Part shown: one piece after another, positions 35,396 to 47,280 of the stretch
How positions within the stretch are numbered: the stretch's first letter is position 1
How the letters are laid out: each line of letters opens with the position of its first letter
Source of the DNA: Synanceia verrucosa
Lineage: Eukaryota; Chordata; Actinopteri; Perciformes; Synanceiidae
Direction of reading: 5' to 3'
Length of the DNA stretch: 64,000 bases
Assembly: GCA_029721515.1 (NCBI GenBank)
Contig: CM056569.1
Span: 16,399,007 to 16,463,006, forward strand
Notes under the pieces: model-generated
Database searches by the model: none
Told to the model about the DNA's origin: nothing
Seen by the model: the letters and a program-made list of their open reading frames with translations, nothing else
Position numbers and translations under genes: made by a program

Positions 35396-35424
35396 AGAGT
35401 AATCATGTTAAGTGTTAACTTCCA

Positions 35425-35925
35425 TCAGTCCATCCATTTTCTACCGCTTATCCTCACATACCCCTTTTCCACCGGGGTGATTTCAGGGCTGGTGTGGAGC
35501 CAGATCCTGACTTAGCAGCAGTTCTTTGTGTTTCCACAGCCTAAGCACCGGCCCCTGGTGCTTCAAACTGGGGCCTGGCAAGCACCAAGTCTGTTGGTCC
35601 AGAGTAAGCACCGATTACGTCGGGGACTTGGGGTGGGGTTATTGCGACCAACAAGACCGCAGTAAATACTGCCTTGTTCAATCGCAAATGTATTGAAAGA
35701 ACTCCCAGGACACACAGCTGCTGTGACCTACTGACATTTTGCAGTGACGCAATGACGTGGCTCTGACTGGGATCCTTGCCAGTGGAAAAGAGGACAATGC
35801 TAAGGAGGAACGCAAGTTGAACTAAGCAACAGAACTAGGGTCGCGGGGAGCCTATCCCATCTGTCTTAGGATGCGAGGCAGGGTACACCCTGGACAAATC
35901 TCCAGTTCATCACAGGGCATGTGTT
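35425..35925 (-). mobile_element. SINE fragment split by a MITE
   Basis: The minus-strand SINE tail and body are seen as CCATCCATTTTCTACCGCTT (35,428-35,459) and again from AGGGTCGCGGGGAGCCTATC (35,837) to CCAGTTCATCACAGGGCA. In other copies these two pieces are adjacent. The intervening 377 bp are the MITE below plus a short extra stretch. Confidence 0.75.
35460..35796. mobile_element. MITE with CCCCTTTTCCAC ends
   Basis: Left end CCCCTTTTCCACCGG, right end CCAGTGGAAAAGAGG (reverse complement CCTCTTTTCCACTGG). The internal part, including GTGTTTCCACAGCCTAAGCA, has an inverted relative at 3,403-3,585. No coding capacity. It sits inside a SINE, so it moved after that SINE arrived. Confidence 0.65.
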
Positions 35926-37149
35926 AAATTTGACAGCACTAATCATTACCAATAGAATTACATGCCTTTATGTCAGCTGTCTAATTCAGCAGTTAAACAC
36001 CATGCGGTTTATAGAAAAGGAAGATATCTGGCTGGACCCTGTAGAGGATCAGGTTTGCTCCCAGTCCTGCAGGTCAGAGGTCAAGCTTTATGAGCACAGT
36101 CTTAAAGGAGGTAAAAACCATCAAAAACACTGTCGCGGTCCATCAACCAACGCTGGAGTCACTTCTCCTCTTCTTTCAGATCCACAGGTGTTTTCAGTTC
36201 TCCTGATGGTTGCGACCACACACTGTAACCTCAAACCTCTCCTCAGGGAAAACGCTCAGCCTGTGTCCAGCTCCAGTTTACAGTGAGAGGTGGTGGGAGA
36301 TATGAAAGAGCTTTGCCTCAAAGGAGAAACTGCTGCAGTGAATGGGACACTGTGTCACATCAAAGTTTCACTCCACACAAGCATTTTAAAGTGTTCCTCA
36401 CCACCAAGAGAAAGCAGAGACAAAGAGAGAAACTACAAGCTCTACTCACTTTCTATACTTGAAAGAGTACATCCCATAAACACCAGAACACCCTGTCTCA
36501 GATAAAAGGAAATACAACATATTACCCAGAAAGCCTTTTATTTACTTCAGTTTTAATGTGTTCATTTTAGCCACAAACAGATTTCTCTGATACTGGCAGA
36601 TGATCCGCTATATTAAAAAAAAAAAAAAAAAAAAGATAATGTGTACATCGTGGTGTGATTTTTAAAGGGTCATAGTAGTAAAACCGTCACTAAATAATTC
36701 CTCCATATTAGTCATTCTAAAATGCAAATAATGTAAAGTAAATATTTTTGCAACAATAAATCACTTTTTGGCAGTGTGTTAACTCAGTAAGTCCAGTTAA
36801 AGTGAAGGAGATGATGCTTGGAAGCTCTACAGCTTTGTTTAATGTGGAACTGCCAGTATCATTTCACTTGAGCTTTATCTTCCACAGGAGTCCTTTGTTT
36901 TTCAGTATACATTGCTCCTCACATATGCTGTTTTCTATCGATCCTTCTCACCTTGTTGACAGAAAAGCCTTTACAGCTGCAGAGCCTCAGGCCAGTCAGA
37001 CAGAGCTAACGTCCAGATAGCCTCAGGGCTTCACACTGTGAAACATCACTACACGGGAGGAGACCACAGTATGTCAGACTGACGGACTACTCCTCAGAGA
37101 CTGTCGTCTGCAGCTCTGGTGTTCTCAGACTTCCAATACAACCTTTGAA
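35926..37149. other. Intergenic; A-tract at 36,616-36,634
   Basis: No gene was recognised. The 121-codon frame at 35,921-36,286 shows no family resemblance. Confidence 0.45.
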
Positions 37150-37440
37150 TAATTCCTCTGCAGAAATACTCTGAGGACACTACAGTCATGGGGTGGATCA
37201 GGGATGAAGGGGAGTAGAGGAGGTTGGTGGAGGAATTTGGTGCAGGGCAGCTGAACACCACCAAGACCGAGTTCCAGGCCACATCTGCAGCAGATCTCTA
37301 TTGAGGGATCTGATGTGGAGGCAGTCAGGACCCTATAAATACCTGGGACCAGAGACAATGGCCTTCACCCTCTGCAACACCATCAGAAGTGTCTGCTGTC
37401 TCCATCCTGCTCCACTGACAGTCTGAGGAAGTCTTTTGTC
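37150..37440 (+). mobile_element. Heavily decayed LINE fragment
   Basis: Pieces such as GGTGCAGGGCAGCTGAACAC (as in QLNTTKT), GATGTGGAGGCAGTC and TATAAATACCTGG (KYLG-like) occur in the order expected of a fish LINE reverse transcriptase end, but with many deletions and stops. The assignment rests on these short phrases only. Confidence 0.4.
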
Positions 37441-37530
37441 CTACAGGACATATGACTCTTCAACCCTTGCTCACACAGATAGACATTTTTTCAACTGCAT
37501 TTTCTACTGCATACCTACACCCTATTTTTA

Positions 37531-37536
37531 GTGTGT

Positions 37537-37570
<34 letters not shown>
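37531..37570. repeat. (GT)n(AC)n microsatellite
   Basis: GTGTGTGT followed by about 32 bp of AC repeats, running directly into the Tc1 terminus. Confidence 0.95.
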
Positions 37571-37572
<2 letters not shown>

Positions 37573-38246
37573 TATTGCCGAAAGTATTCGCTCACCTGCC
37601 TTGACTCACATATGAACTTAAGTGACATCCCATTCCTAATCCATAGGGTTCAATATGACGTCGGTCCACCCTTTGCAGCTATAACAGCTTCAATTCTTGT
37701 GGGAAGGCTGTCCACAAGGTTTAGGAGTGTGTTTATGGGAATTTTTGACCATTCTTCCAGAAGTGTATTTGTGAGGTTACACACTGATGTTGGGCGAGAA
37801 GGCCTAGCTCTCAGTCTCTGCTCTAATTCATCACAAAGGTGTTCTATCGGGTTGAAGTCAGGACTCTGTGCAGGCCAGTCAAGTTCATCCACACCAGACT
37901 CTGTCATCCATGTCTTTATGGACCTTGCTTTGACCTTGCCTGTGTGCACTGGTGCACAGTCATGTTGGAAGAGGAAGGGGCCAGCTCCAAACTGTTCCCA
38001 CAAAGTTGGGAGCATGGAATTGTCCAAAATGTCTTGGTATGCTGAAGCATTCAGAGTTCCTTTCACTGGAAGTAAGGGGCCAAGCCCAGCTCCTGAAAAA
38101 CAACCCCACACCATAATCCCCCCTCCACCAAACTTTAGACTTGGCACAATGCAGTCCGACAAGTATCGTTCTACTGGTAACCACCAGACTCGTCCATCAG
38201 ATTGCCAGATGAAGAAGCGTGATTCGTCACTCAAGAGAACACGTCC
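37570..38246 (-). mobile_element. Tc1-like element, truncated
   Basis: One terminus, CTATATTGCCGAAAGTATTC, is present right after the AC repeat. Homology to the family stops near 38,246, so the N-terminal half and the other terminus are missing. An 11-bp CCAATTATACC occurs twice (38,245 and 38,262) at the break, a possible trace of the deletion or repair. Confidence 0.8.
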
Positions 38247-38264
38247 AATTATACCATAGGCCAA
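37650..38264 (-). pseudogene. Tc1 transposase, C-terminal 200 residues
   Basis: An uninterrupted frame keeps all three catalytic regions of a DD34E transposase: LLSDESRFFIW (first Asp), FLFQHDCAPVHTGK (second Asp) and SPDFNPIEHLCDELEQRLRA (Glu), followed by the C-terminal end AVIAAKGGPTSY. The paired-type DNA-binding domain is absent, so it cannot bind its ends, and the first 10 residues are unrelated sequence. The frame is more intact than that at 26,241-26,792. Confidence 0.85.
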
Positions 38265-39775
38265 TTATACCCTTGATTTCTAAGGGTTAAAACAGATTGC
38301 TTTAGATTGAAGAGGCGTAGATAGCACAGTGTGCCAGCTTTAAGATTATTTGACACAGCAGTTTGTACCACAGAGCACTGATCTGAGGACTGCTGTGCCT
38401 TTTGATACAGAGGCTCAACGTGTCCTCACATGAGGACGGCCCCGTATTGTCTTGGCTTCGGCACCAAAACATGTATCGCTGTTTACACATCATATTGTAC
38501 CTCGGCTAGAGTATTTACATGTTGCCCGTCTGGTTCTGCTCCGAGGTGGATTCCATGAAGTTGTGCACGCGTAACATGCTGCGTCTCCGAATGAGCACTA
38601 GTTTTTGTAGTTGTTGCCGTAGCCTGTGTTGTTGCTGCTGTTGTTGTTGGTGTAAAAGCTGTAGGATCAATAGTTGCTGGAACAAAAAGAAAATTAGCTC
38701 GGGTACCGCCATTGTTGTTGTGTCTGTGACTATGTAGGTTGGGGGCGGGGAGGAGGGGTGCCATGACATCACTGTCTTTTGCAGACTCATCTATTTACAC
38801 CAACTACGGCATGAAGACGAATACCCAGATATCCACCTGCAGACCCATTTTCAAAAAAGATGCGGAGTCATGGACAAATACGCGTCTCCCTGTGTCAAGA
38901 TCACCGGATCGATAGTTTATTTTACCGATGTCTTACAAATTCGTTCTCGTGTAAAGACCACCTACCACTCCTTTGATGTACTGAACACTATTTTCACAGC
39001 TGACAAATAAATGTTCATGAAATTTGCTGTAGTGATTCACATGTAAGTACAACAATGACAGCTGTGGCAAATGTATTTTTAAGCATGCAAAACTAGTAAA
39101 CACAACATGGTTGGGATTGGAATTATGCTTTTACAGTGCAAATGTGAACACAGGATGTGAACACAGGATGTGAGCAAAGAGCTGGAATCTGAAAAGCATG
39201 GGACTAGAATAAAATTTTTTGTTTGTTGTTGTTGATGACGTTACTTTTCCCAAACACAAAACTAGAAAATGGAGTCGCTAACTGGGACAACTAATAACGT
39301 GAATAACACATACAACTTAAAAAGAACTTAAAAGCCTTAAATAAGCTCCTTTGGGTATAACTAAAACTACAGGAAAAGAACAGACCCAGAGTCTGCCAAA
39401 ATGACAGCATTAAAGAAAAGCTGGCCCCAAACAAAAGGACTGAAGTTGCATGAACATGCATTGGGAAAGGTGACTGTGAACAGAAGGATTCAAAATTAAA
39501 CACCTCACTTTGACCACATTCAAACACATCATCCCAAAGGAAATCACAGAGAGCCAACGGAAGGTGTTGACCCTCTGCCATCCAAAAAACAGATCTTGGA
39601 AAACCAACCTTCTTATGAGGCTTCTCAGCCTGGTAGATGACTGATTGAAACCAGCTGAGGCAGCACAACACAGGTGCAACCAATAGCACCTGATGAAGGT
39701 GAATGAGACCATTAACTCACTGAGTGCCAGTCCTTGTGTACCTTGTGCCAGCGTTTGACTGCAGAAATAATTAGA
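38265..39775. other. Intergenic; short CTG/TTG-rich run at 38,609-38,650
   Basis: The CTG/TTG run yields a Gln-rich minus frame that is not a gene. A fragment TTAACTCACTGAGTGCCAGT at 39,713 belongs to the TTAA MITE family. Nothing else was recognised. Confidence 0.45.
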
Positions 39776-40215
39776 AAGCACTCAGAGAGTGCAGACCTCT
39801 GCCAAGGCAGCATTCAGAGAGAGCATATACTCCTGCAAGCCCACAACGCCTAAGAGTGGATGTGTTGATTTTGTAAACCCACATTTAACATTGTATTCAC
39901 ATAAATGTTCTGTACTTTTTTAATTTATTTTTTTTTACTCTATTATTTTGTCACATTGAATTTTAAAAAATACCAAAACTCCAGTAAAACTTCAGAAATA
40001 TGTGAAATTTCCCATACATTACTATGGCATGACCATTCATTTGACCTTGATGACCTTGAATCAGAGCCGATCACCACCTAAAATTAATCAGTTTTAAGTT
40101 AGGCCACTTTCAACCAATCCTGAAATTTTCGTCAAAATCCATCCATAACTTTTTGGGTTATTTTGCAAACCAACAAATAAAAAAACAAACCCTGGTGAAC
40201 ACATAACCTCCTCCA
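39776..40215 (+). repeat. Interspersed repeat, copy 2 of pair with 21,690-22,195
   Basis: AGCACTCAGAGAGTGCAGAC, CCCATACATTACTATGGCAT and TCCATCCATAACTTTTTGGG follow the same order as the first copy. It holds some extra AT-rich sequence in its middle. Confidence 0.7.
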
Positions 40216-40574
40216 CATATTTTGATAAAAGCTCTTTATTCTGCATAAATCTTTCTTTCTTTTAATATTTTTGTGGGCTAAACGTTAACTTTCATCTCTG
40301 GTCAACATCTGACGCAGTGAAGACACAAAAGTTGCCTTCAGATGCCTTCAAAATAAAATAATTTCTCAGCTGCATTATATGCATGATGCACACTTATTTA
40401 TGTTTGATTAATAATTTGCCATTGATCTCTTGCTGGTACAGCCACATAGCCAGATGTGATCAAACCAGACCTCTGGAGCTGCTCAGGAGTATCCAGGCTA
40501 CATTAGCTGTTAGCTAGTAAAACACACCTGACTCACAGACTGAACTGTACCTAAGGGGTCTCTGGTTCGGCTCT

Positions 40575-41417
40575 AAACTGGTTTTCCTCATATTTGTTTC
40601 ACAGATCTTTCAGCATCTCTATTGGTAACTCATCCTCCTCCTCAGCCCCGATCTCCTGTGGTGTTCCCCAAGGTTCCATACTTGGTCCAGTTCTGTTGTC
40701 CATTTAACTGCTTCCAGTTGGTCAGATCATTCAAAAACACATCTCTTTTCACTGTTATGCAGATGACACAAATCTACCTACCCCTAGTATCCAATAATCA
40801 CACTAAGTTAGCCGACCTTCACAACGGCCTCACTGATATCAAGTCCTTGATGGCCTCAACCTTTTTCCAGTTCAGTGACAATAAAACTGAAGTTATTCTG
40901 TTGTTCCACACCATTGGCCTCTTCTGTCAAACCCAATGCAAAAAAACCCTTGGTGTCATTTTTGATTTTCAATTACAGTTTGATAAACAAATAAATCAGG
41001 TGGTTAAACTAAGCTTCACGCAGCTCTGTGCTATTTCCAAAATCCGCTCAATCACAACTACCGCTGACCTGGAGAAAGTCATCCACGCCTTCATATCATT
41101 CCACCTTGACTACTATAACTCTGTACTTTGGTATTTCACAGTCTTCACTATATCAGCTTCAGGTTGTCCAGAATGCAGCAGCAAGGGTTTTAACATGGTC
41201 AAAAAAGAAGGATCACCCCCATTCTCTGCTCCCTACACTGGTTACGAATCTTTTGTCCTTCAAAAATGTTGTCATTAGTATAGGTTTTTCCATGATCATT
41301 TAGATCTATTTCTTGTATTTATTTCCTCTGTTACTGTGTTTTTCTAAAAAGCACATTGGATCAACAATGATGTGTATAAAGCGCTGCATAAATAAAGCTG
41401 AACTTGAACTTGAACTT
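40575..41417 (+). mobile_element. L2-type LINE, 3' fragment
   Basis: The plus strand encodes GVPQGSILGPVLL-like motif B near 40,658, the catalytic CYADDT at 40,753-40,770 (one frame off the long open frame), then LPLVSNNHTKLADLHNGLTD, LGVIFDFQLQFDKQINQVVK and SSLYQLQVVQNAAARVLTWS. It ends in a (TGAACT)n tail at 41,399-41,417, the tail type of L2 elements. Several frameshifts are present. A 218-codon open frame (40,622-41,278) covers parts of it but mixes frames, so it is not a working enzyme. Confidence 0.85.
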
Positions 41418-43335
41418 ATAAGTGCATCGTGAGTAATGCAGAAATGAAAAAAAAATGCTTTTGATCCTGAAGATGAAATGTTGAATGTTGAAGTCAGCCT
41501 TTTACTTCCAGGTTGCTGCCTTGTTTTCCTGCCGAGGAATCTGGAGGTCAATATCTTGCACAGAGAGGAAATGAAGAGCCGAGATGAAGTCAAGGGCTCA
41601 GATCAAGCTGCTAGGAGACGGATGCTGATCCCAGATATCTATGCGTAGTGAACAGATGTTCATGTGTTTGTCTGTCTAAGCTTCTCATATGACAATGGAG
41701 CTGGAGTCAAAATAAAAAGAAGGTTATTCAGGGAAGAAGTTCAGGTCGCTGCAGGTTAATACCACAGCTCTTTTGTCCCTCATTCACTTGCATCTCATTT
41801 CGTCACGACACAAACAAACTTGTGCGTCTGCTGCTCTCAGATTAACCTTTGGCACATTTCTGGGCCAATCTCTGCTGAACACATTTCTGACTGTCCTGCA
41901 GCTCCAGGAATGTCTAATGAGGAAAACTGATGTCACTTCTCAAAAACAAAGTGTTCCCTGTGTGCCTCTTCATCCTTTATCCAGACAAATCAAGCTCCTT
42001 GAGAAGACGATTCACATGTCTGATAGCTCCGAAAACCAATCAAATGCTCACATAAGTGATTATTGATTTCAACTAAGAGAGACGCTGTGCAGAGTTTAAT
42101 TACTAGGATCAAAACTGAAGTCTCTTTGTCCATCTAGCTAGTGTGTGTGTCTTTATGTGTGTCTGTCTCTATACACACTCTTTGAGTCACTACTTTCTTT
42201 GGATGCCTCTGTTTGCTTATAGTCCAATAACAGTGTGGATGAGATTAACATCCAGACATTTTTTTCTTGGAAGATTTATTTAAGTAACTATAAGCCAGCC
42301 AGTTGTTGACCTCAGATATTCACAGTTATAAATGTCATATTATGAACAGTCACTTCACAGATTCATCTGGATAAAACTCCACAGATAAAGAAATTGTGGC
42401 ATCCCCCAAAAATTTAAAAATAAATGTAACTGTGGTATTGAGCAATCAAACTGAAATGTATTCAATAGTTGATGGATGCAATGATAGCTTCAAGATGCTC
42501 TTCCTGCATGAAGAAACAAATTCAGCTTTGAAACCTTAGAGACTCTGTGGTGAAACTTGACCATTTTAAAGGCCACTGCATTGGTGCAATACATAGTTTG
42601 AAATAAGGCTAATGACATTAGCAAGAAGCTATCATTTAGCTGTCCAACGCTTAATCACTACTGTCTAATCTTTATTAAATCCTTTGTTTGGACACCATCT
42701 CAGATTCCAAGTTGTTCTGCTGGACCTACCGTTAAGGTGAACTAGGTGACTGCCTAGGTTTGTTTATGAATGATAGACGAGCATGAATTACAAATAAAAA
42801 TGAAGTGCAGTTATCCCAGCGGTTCTGATCAAAGGAGAAGGCGAGAGGACACAAAAATGTGACGGTGCCACTACTGGTTGAAAAAAATAACGTTGAGGCG
42901 TCATGGACCGAGGCCAAAGATAAAACCTGCTGCTCCCAGGTCAAGAGCAAACAAGAAGTTACAGCAACAAGAAAGACTTTTTTTTCTTTGGTATTTACGC
43001 AATGAAAAAGGACAATAGCGCATATAGATGGATGTCAAGATAATGAGCATCCACAATATGTAATATGTGGAGGCGGAGTTTTATAAACCTGGCGTGGTGC
43101 CACGATAAATTGATTAGATTTAGAATGGCGCTGATTCACAGCTGGTGATGAACGAAATAAAACTAAACTGTAATGAAAAATCCAAAACTATTACTGTCTT
43201 TTTTAATACACATTTGGCATTTTAACATGCACTGATGTCATATTAGAAACTTCTCTCATTCTGTTCACCCCATATTAATTTAGTGCAAGGTCGTACACTG
43301 ATAGATGCCTTTGAGGTGGCTCTTCCTGCTTTTTT
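41418..43335. other. Intergenic, nothing recognised
   Basis: No feature could be supported. Confidence 0.45.
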
Positions 43336-43349
43336 TCTCTTAAAAGAAC

Positions 43350-43396
43350 AGATGAAGAGGGCCCCTGGGCCCCCAAATTGCTAAGTCCGCCACTGA
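43350..43396 (-). repeat. hAT-like terminal fragment
   Basis: GGGCCCCCAAATTGCTAAGT followed by CCGCCACTG resembles the right end of the hAT element at 61,271-61,303 (GGGCCCAAATTCGGTC...GGCGGCACTG). Only this short end was recognised. Confidence 0.35.
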
Positions 43397-43399
43397 TTA

Positions 43400-44216
43400 C
43401 CTGCCCCAGTCTATATTGAAATTGTGCTTCTCTGTATTCTTTACTTTGTTGTGAACTGTGTTGTGCTGGGACACAAATGGACAAAAGAAATCAGCTTATC
43501 AAACACTATTTTAGAGGATGATGTTTGCATTAATGGTGGCTCAGAGCGGTCAAACAACTCAGACAGGCGTGGTTAAAAAAAATACTTAAAATCAAACTTG
43601 TTCTCAAAAAGTTGTATTTCTTTTTAAAAGTTGGACAATTTGGTTGCTTCTGACAGTTTTCTTTGCAGTGTGTTTGTGCTGCTGAAGGTCCGTCCTTCTA
43701 TGGAAATATATTTAATGATGTGTTAACCACAGCCGTAGAAAAACCGACACAAGTGATTTTAATTACTGTGCGTGATTAGACCCTGTCTCAGGACTGTGTG
43801 GGTGGGTAGAGTGCATGTCGTTACACAGATTGAAATCCTATTCAATCCACCTACAGGGACACACTGTAGCAGCTGTTCACTAGACGTAAATACCTCACAC
43901 AGTGCAACTGTAGCAGTATATAAAAAACATTCACCGTCCCTCAGTATGAAGAGTCAATTTTATGTCATTGTTTTGGTTTTCTGATCCACACCCTCAGCTG
44001 TTTTCCAGTATTGTTGATTGTGGTAATTATTTATTTAACACATTTCATTACAAATAAAATCAAAGTGCTTCACAGTTAAAGAGAAAATATAGAAACATAG
44101 CTCAGCTGTGCATAATTCTGTGTCCACAATAGTCATGGGATCATTATATTAGTTGGCAAAAATAAAATTAAATAAAAATATTAAAAGTGAATTAAAATCC
44201 CTTTCCAATGTAAATG
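43400..44216. other. Intergenic, nothing recognised
   Basis: A TTATTTATTTAACACATTTC stretch near 44,030 resembles a fish LINE 3' end. No gene was recognised. Confidence 0.4.
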
Positions 44217-44398
44217 AAAGGGAATTTAATTAATTTTTAATATTTTTTCTATGGAAAGGAAGGGAAAGTTAATTTGTTTTTAATGTTTTTTTCCGATTGA
44301 AAGGAAAGGAATTTAATTCATTTTTAATATTTTTTTCCTATGGAAAGGAAAGGCAAGTTAATTCGTTCTTAATACTTTTTCCCGACAGAATGGAAAAA
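44217..44398. repeat. About 45-bp minisatellite, 4 copies
   Basis: GGAATTTAATTCATTTTTAA followed by TATTTTTTTCCTATGGAAAG recurs four times with moderate divergence. Confidence 0.75.
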
Positions 44399-44452
44399 AT
44401 GTCAATACTGCTAAAGAGCATCTCTGTTTACAAGCAGAAGGAAGAAATGGGA

Positions 44453-44525
44453 GGGCTGGAGTCTATCCCAGCTGTCTTAGGGTGAAAGGCAGGAGACACC
44501 CTGAACAAGTGTCCAGTTCATCACT
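44453..44525 (-). repeat. SINE body fragment
   Basis: GGGCTGGAGTCTATCCCAGC to GTGTCCAGTTCATCAC matches the internal part of the minus-strand SINEs. Confidence 0.8.
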
Positions 44526-44586
44526 CTTATGTTCTTATGGGTTTTGTAGATTTTTTTGATATTGTTGTATTGTTTAGTTGTATTGT

Positions 44587-44616
44587 CTATCTATCTATCT
44601 ATCTATCTATCTATCA
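44587..44616. repeat. (ATCT)n microsatellite
   Basis: Seven tandem ATCT units. Confidence 0.95.
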
Positions 44617-45056
44617 AAAAGCAAAAAAATATTCATCATCATCATTATTTGGATGAATTAAAGACTAAGTAATGAGCATTTTAAACACACTTCACAAATC
44701 TGCTTCCAAATAAGGTGTAAAACTGGACAAAGAATGAGTGAAATGTGGAACATTTAGTGGACGTTAAAATGCAGCTTTGCAGAGAGGGTGTGTGGTCTGA
44801 TTGTATTCGTTTATGCAAAATATGTAGACATGAAGCATGTTCTGATTTCCATATTTATTTTGAACCTGCACAATGCAACCAACGAGGTCCCTGGATGAAT
44901 AGAGTATAATTGACAACTATACTGTAAAAACAGTCAACAACAACAACACACAATCAGTACCTTGTGTTGAATTAGTTTGCTTATTTTTTTAAGCCTCGTA
45001 GCTGCAGGTTTTTGAAAATAACAATGAAACTCAGTTTTTCACTCTGCAACATTATA
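44617..45056. other. Intergenic, nothing recognised
   Basis: No feature could be supported. Confidence 0.45.
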
Positions 45057-45661
45057 GTTAAGTCATTCAGTGCGATCACATGGTAGGATTGTAGTGGATT
45101 TCGCAAAATACGATGTTGCAAACCGGCGGGTGGTCTGTCCCAAAATCCAAGTATGGAGTTTGTTTAAATCAGATAATGTCAGCGATCTGGCATACAATAC
45201 GATACCGTACACAAGAGGCACAAAGCAGATTAACAATGTCTTGAGCCAGGGGTTCCTATCATGTTCGCGAATCCAGTCCCTATACAATCCTTAGCCTGTG
45301 CACATGAATTTGATACATTTTCGTTTAATATACAAATAAGCTCGTCCATTTGCAAGCAGGGAGTGAGTGCCAGCCGTTTTATAAAACACAAAGTGTCTTG
45401 TTCCAGCATTTTTGCCCATTTTCAGTCAAATTTCAATACCTACAGAATATTTTGTACGACATCTCTGTTTACTACGTATCTATTTCATCATGAAAAATGT
45501 TTGTTTTTATCTTGTTCCATTCTTGTTTTATCAGAGGTAGAGTAGAGGACACTTTCACCAAAATCACCACTTCACAGGATGTGTGAGAGCGCTCTCTTTT
45601 GAGCCTGCTGCTGAAAGAACACTTTGACGTGTTATTACATGGATGGCACTCAAAGAGTTAA
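45057..45661 (+). mobile_element. TTAA-flanked element, copy B
   Basis: Both edges are TTAA (45,058 and 45,658). The right end (GGCACTCAAAGAGTTAA) and the left (TTAAGTCATTCAGTGC) are imperfect inverted repeats, as in piggyBac-type insertions. The right two thirds match copies A and C. The left third (45,063-45,290) has open frames on both strands of 74 codons that I do not recognise. Confidence 0.65.
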
Positions 45662-46577
45662 AGTGCATTTACATTTTTCCCATGTCCTTTTCCCATCACC
45701 TGACATCAGCCTAGCGCTGTAGCACTGTTAGCAATGTGCTGCCAGTGTCCAGAGAAGATGATTTGGTTTTGCAGAAAAAGAAAGAAATGTGCAGCCATCT
45801 ATGACAATTTGGTGTCAGTTTTTTTCCGCTTTTTTTCCTTAAATGAAAATAAAGTGACTTTTTGTTCAAGTCAATTGTCACCTGTTTTTTTCAGCAGTGA
45901 TATGTGGAGATATAGTCAGAGTTATTATTTCATGAAGTCATTTTTCATCACAGTTACTGAACACTGGTTTGCAGCAGGCAGCTGTTTGCAGAGCAAAGCT
46001 CAGTGAACACTGTACACCGGACAGATATTGGATGTTTGTTCACTGGAGGGAGAAACAGCTGAAGAGCCGATGAACTGCTGTCAATAACGATCGCCTCTAA
46101 CCACGACTGAGTGCACACAACTCATGACAGCACAGCCAGGTATTAAATGAATGCTGCTTTGTGTTTGGAAATAGCCAGAGGAAAGTGAGTGATTGACAGA
46201 CAGAAGGAAGCTGAGGGTCAACGTTATTAACGTTAACGTTATTTTCTATTATCAGGCTCAGCTGAAGTGTGTCTCCAGTTATTGTCTCACATCTATACAG
46301 AGGATATTAAACCACAGAGAGGATGCGGCCATCCTGCAAAACACATTTTAGGAGAAACAGAATCAGACAATGTTTACAATATTTACATGATACATATCTG
46401 CAAAACATTCACTTCTTTACTCTTATTTATTTTTGCCATATCAGTGTGTGGAAACAGTCCTATTTTTTGTCTCAGTGGTCAAATAATAATCCAGAAGAGA
46501 AAAGAGAGGAGTTGTTGCTAATATAACTTCAGTTATCACCATGTGTAGCTCGAGATGATTCTTCACCCACCTGTCAG
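45662..46577. other. Intergenic, nothing recognised
   Basis: No feature could be supported. Confidence 0.45.
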
Positions 46578-47225
46578 TCACAGCTTTTCATCAATGTGCT
46601 GAACTAATATTATTGTATTTCCATCACATAGAAAGAAGGTAGAAAGAGGAACAGCAATGTGTATTTGAAACATCCACCAGTTGTCATTAATGGGAATGCG
46701 ACTTGTATGTGATCTCCAGTGTGAACTTAAACGCCTCACAGGTGTTCCGCATGCGCCATGGAGGACGCAACGACGTTGCATGCAGCGACTGTGCTCAGTG
46801 TTTACGGAAGTAAACATGGATGCTAGCGGCGGAGTGTAAACAGCCCGGTTCCGATAAAACCCCTTCAGTTTGGCCTGAATAGAGCTGTTAATCCAAATAT
46901 GAATTAACTCAGAAACCTTGTTTTCCTTCCACTGAGTACTCTCCACATTATCGTCCGCCATGGTTGTTGTATTTCTTCCCGCTGCCACCTACTTCCACCG
47001 CAGAATAATGATGTTTGTAGCTTGTTGATGACATGTAGGTCAGATGAACGCGACGATGTCAAAAGATCAGATACTTATCGGTTTTAGGACCACATATCCA
47101 AGTGGTCTGGGTCGCATTTGAAAAAAATGGCTCTATGTCGTTCAGACTGTAATTAAAAGATCAGATACAGGTCACATAGGGGTGAAAAAATTTGGGTCAC
47201 TTCAGGCTGCAGTCTGAATGTAGCC
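46578..47225 (-). mobile_element. Harbinger-like element with Myb/SANT remnant
   Basis: The right end on the plus strand is the inverted GGCTACATTCAGACTGCAGC, followed by TTA, as in the related end at 17,245. About 260 bp inside that end a minus-strand frame encodes a Myb/SANT-like fragment. The other terminus was not found, so the left limit is only where the open frame ends. Confidence 0.55.
46860..46988 (-). pseudogene. Myb/SANT-like DNA-binding fragment of a Harbinger element
   Basis: The minus-strand frame contains STQWKENKVSELIHIWINSS followed by IQAKLKGFYRNRAVY. The spacing W-x(12)-W, then IQ..L.G..RN..VY, fits the first two helices of the Myb/SANT-like domain used by the accessory DNA-binding protein of PIF/Harbinger transposons. 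The third helix with its conserved W..C..KIKNLK segment is absent, and unrelated sequence follows to the stop at 46,578. A host Myb gene is unlikely because the fragment lies just inside a transposon end. Confidence 0.6.
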
Positions 47226-47280
47226 TTAGTTGTTTTTTGTGACAGGATCAGTGTTAATTTTGACGTCAAATATTGATTTA

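Noticed and set aside
38483..38790. Gln-rich protein fragment on the minus strand
   Set aside because: The Gln run is caused by a CTG/TTG simple repeat, and the flanks show no family resemblance.
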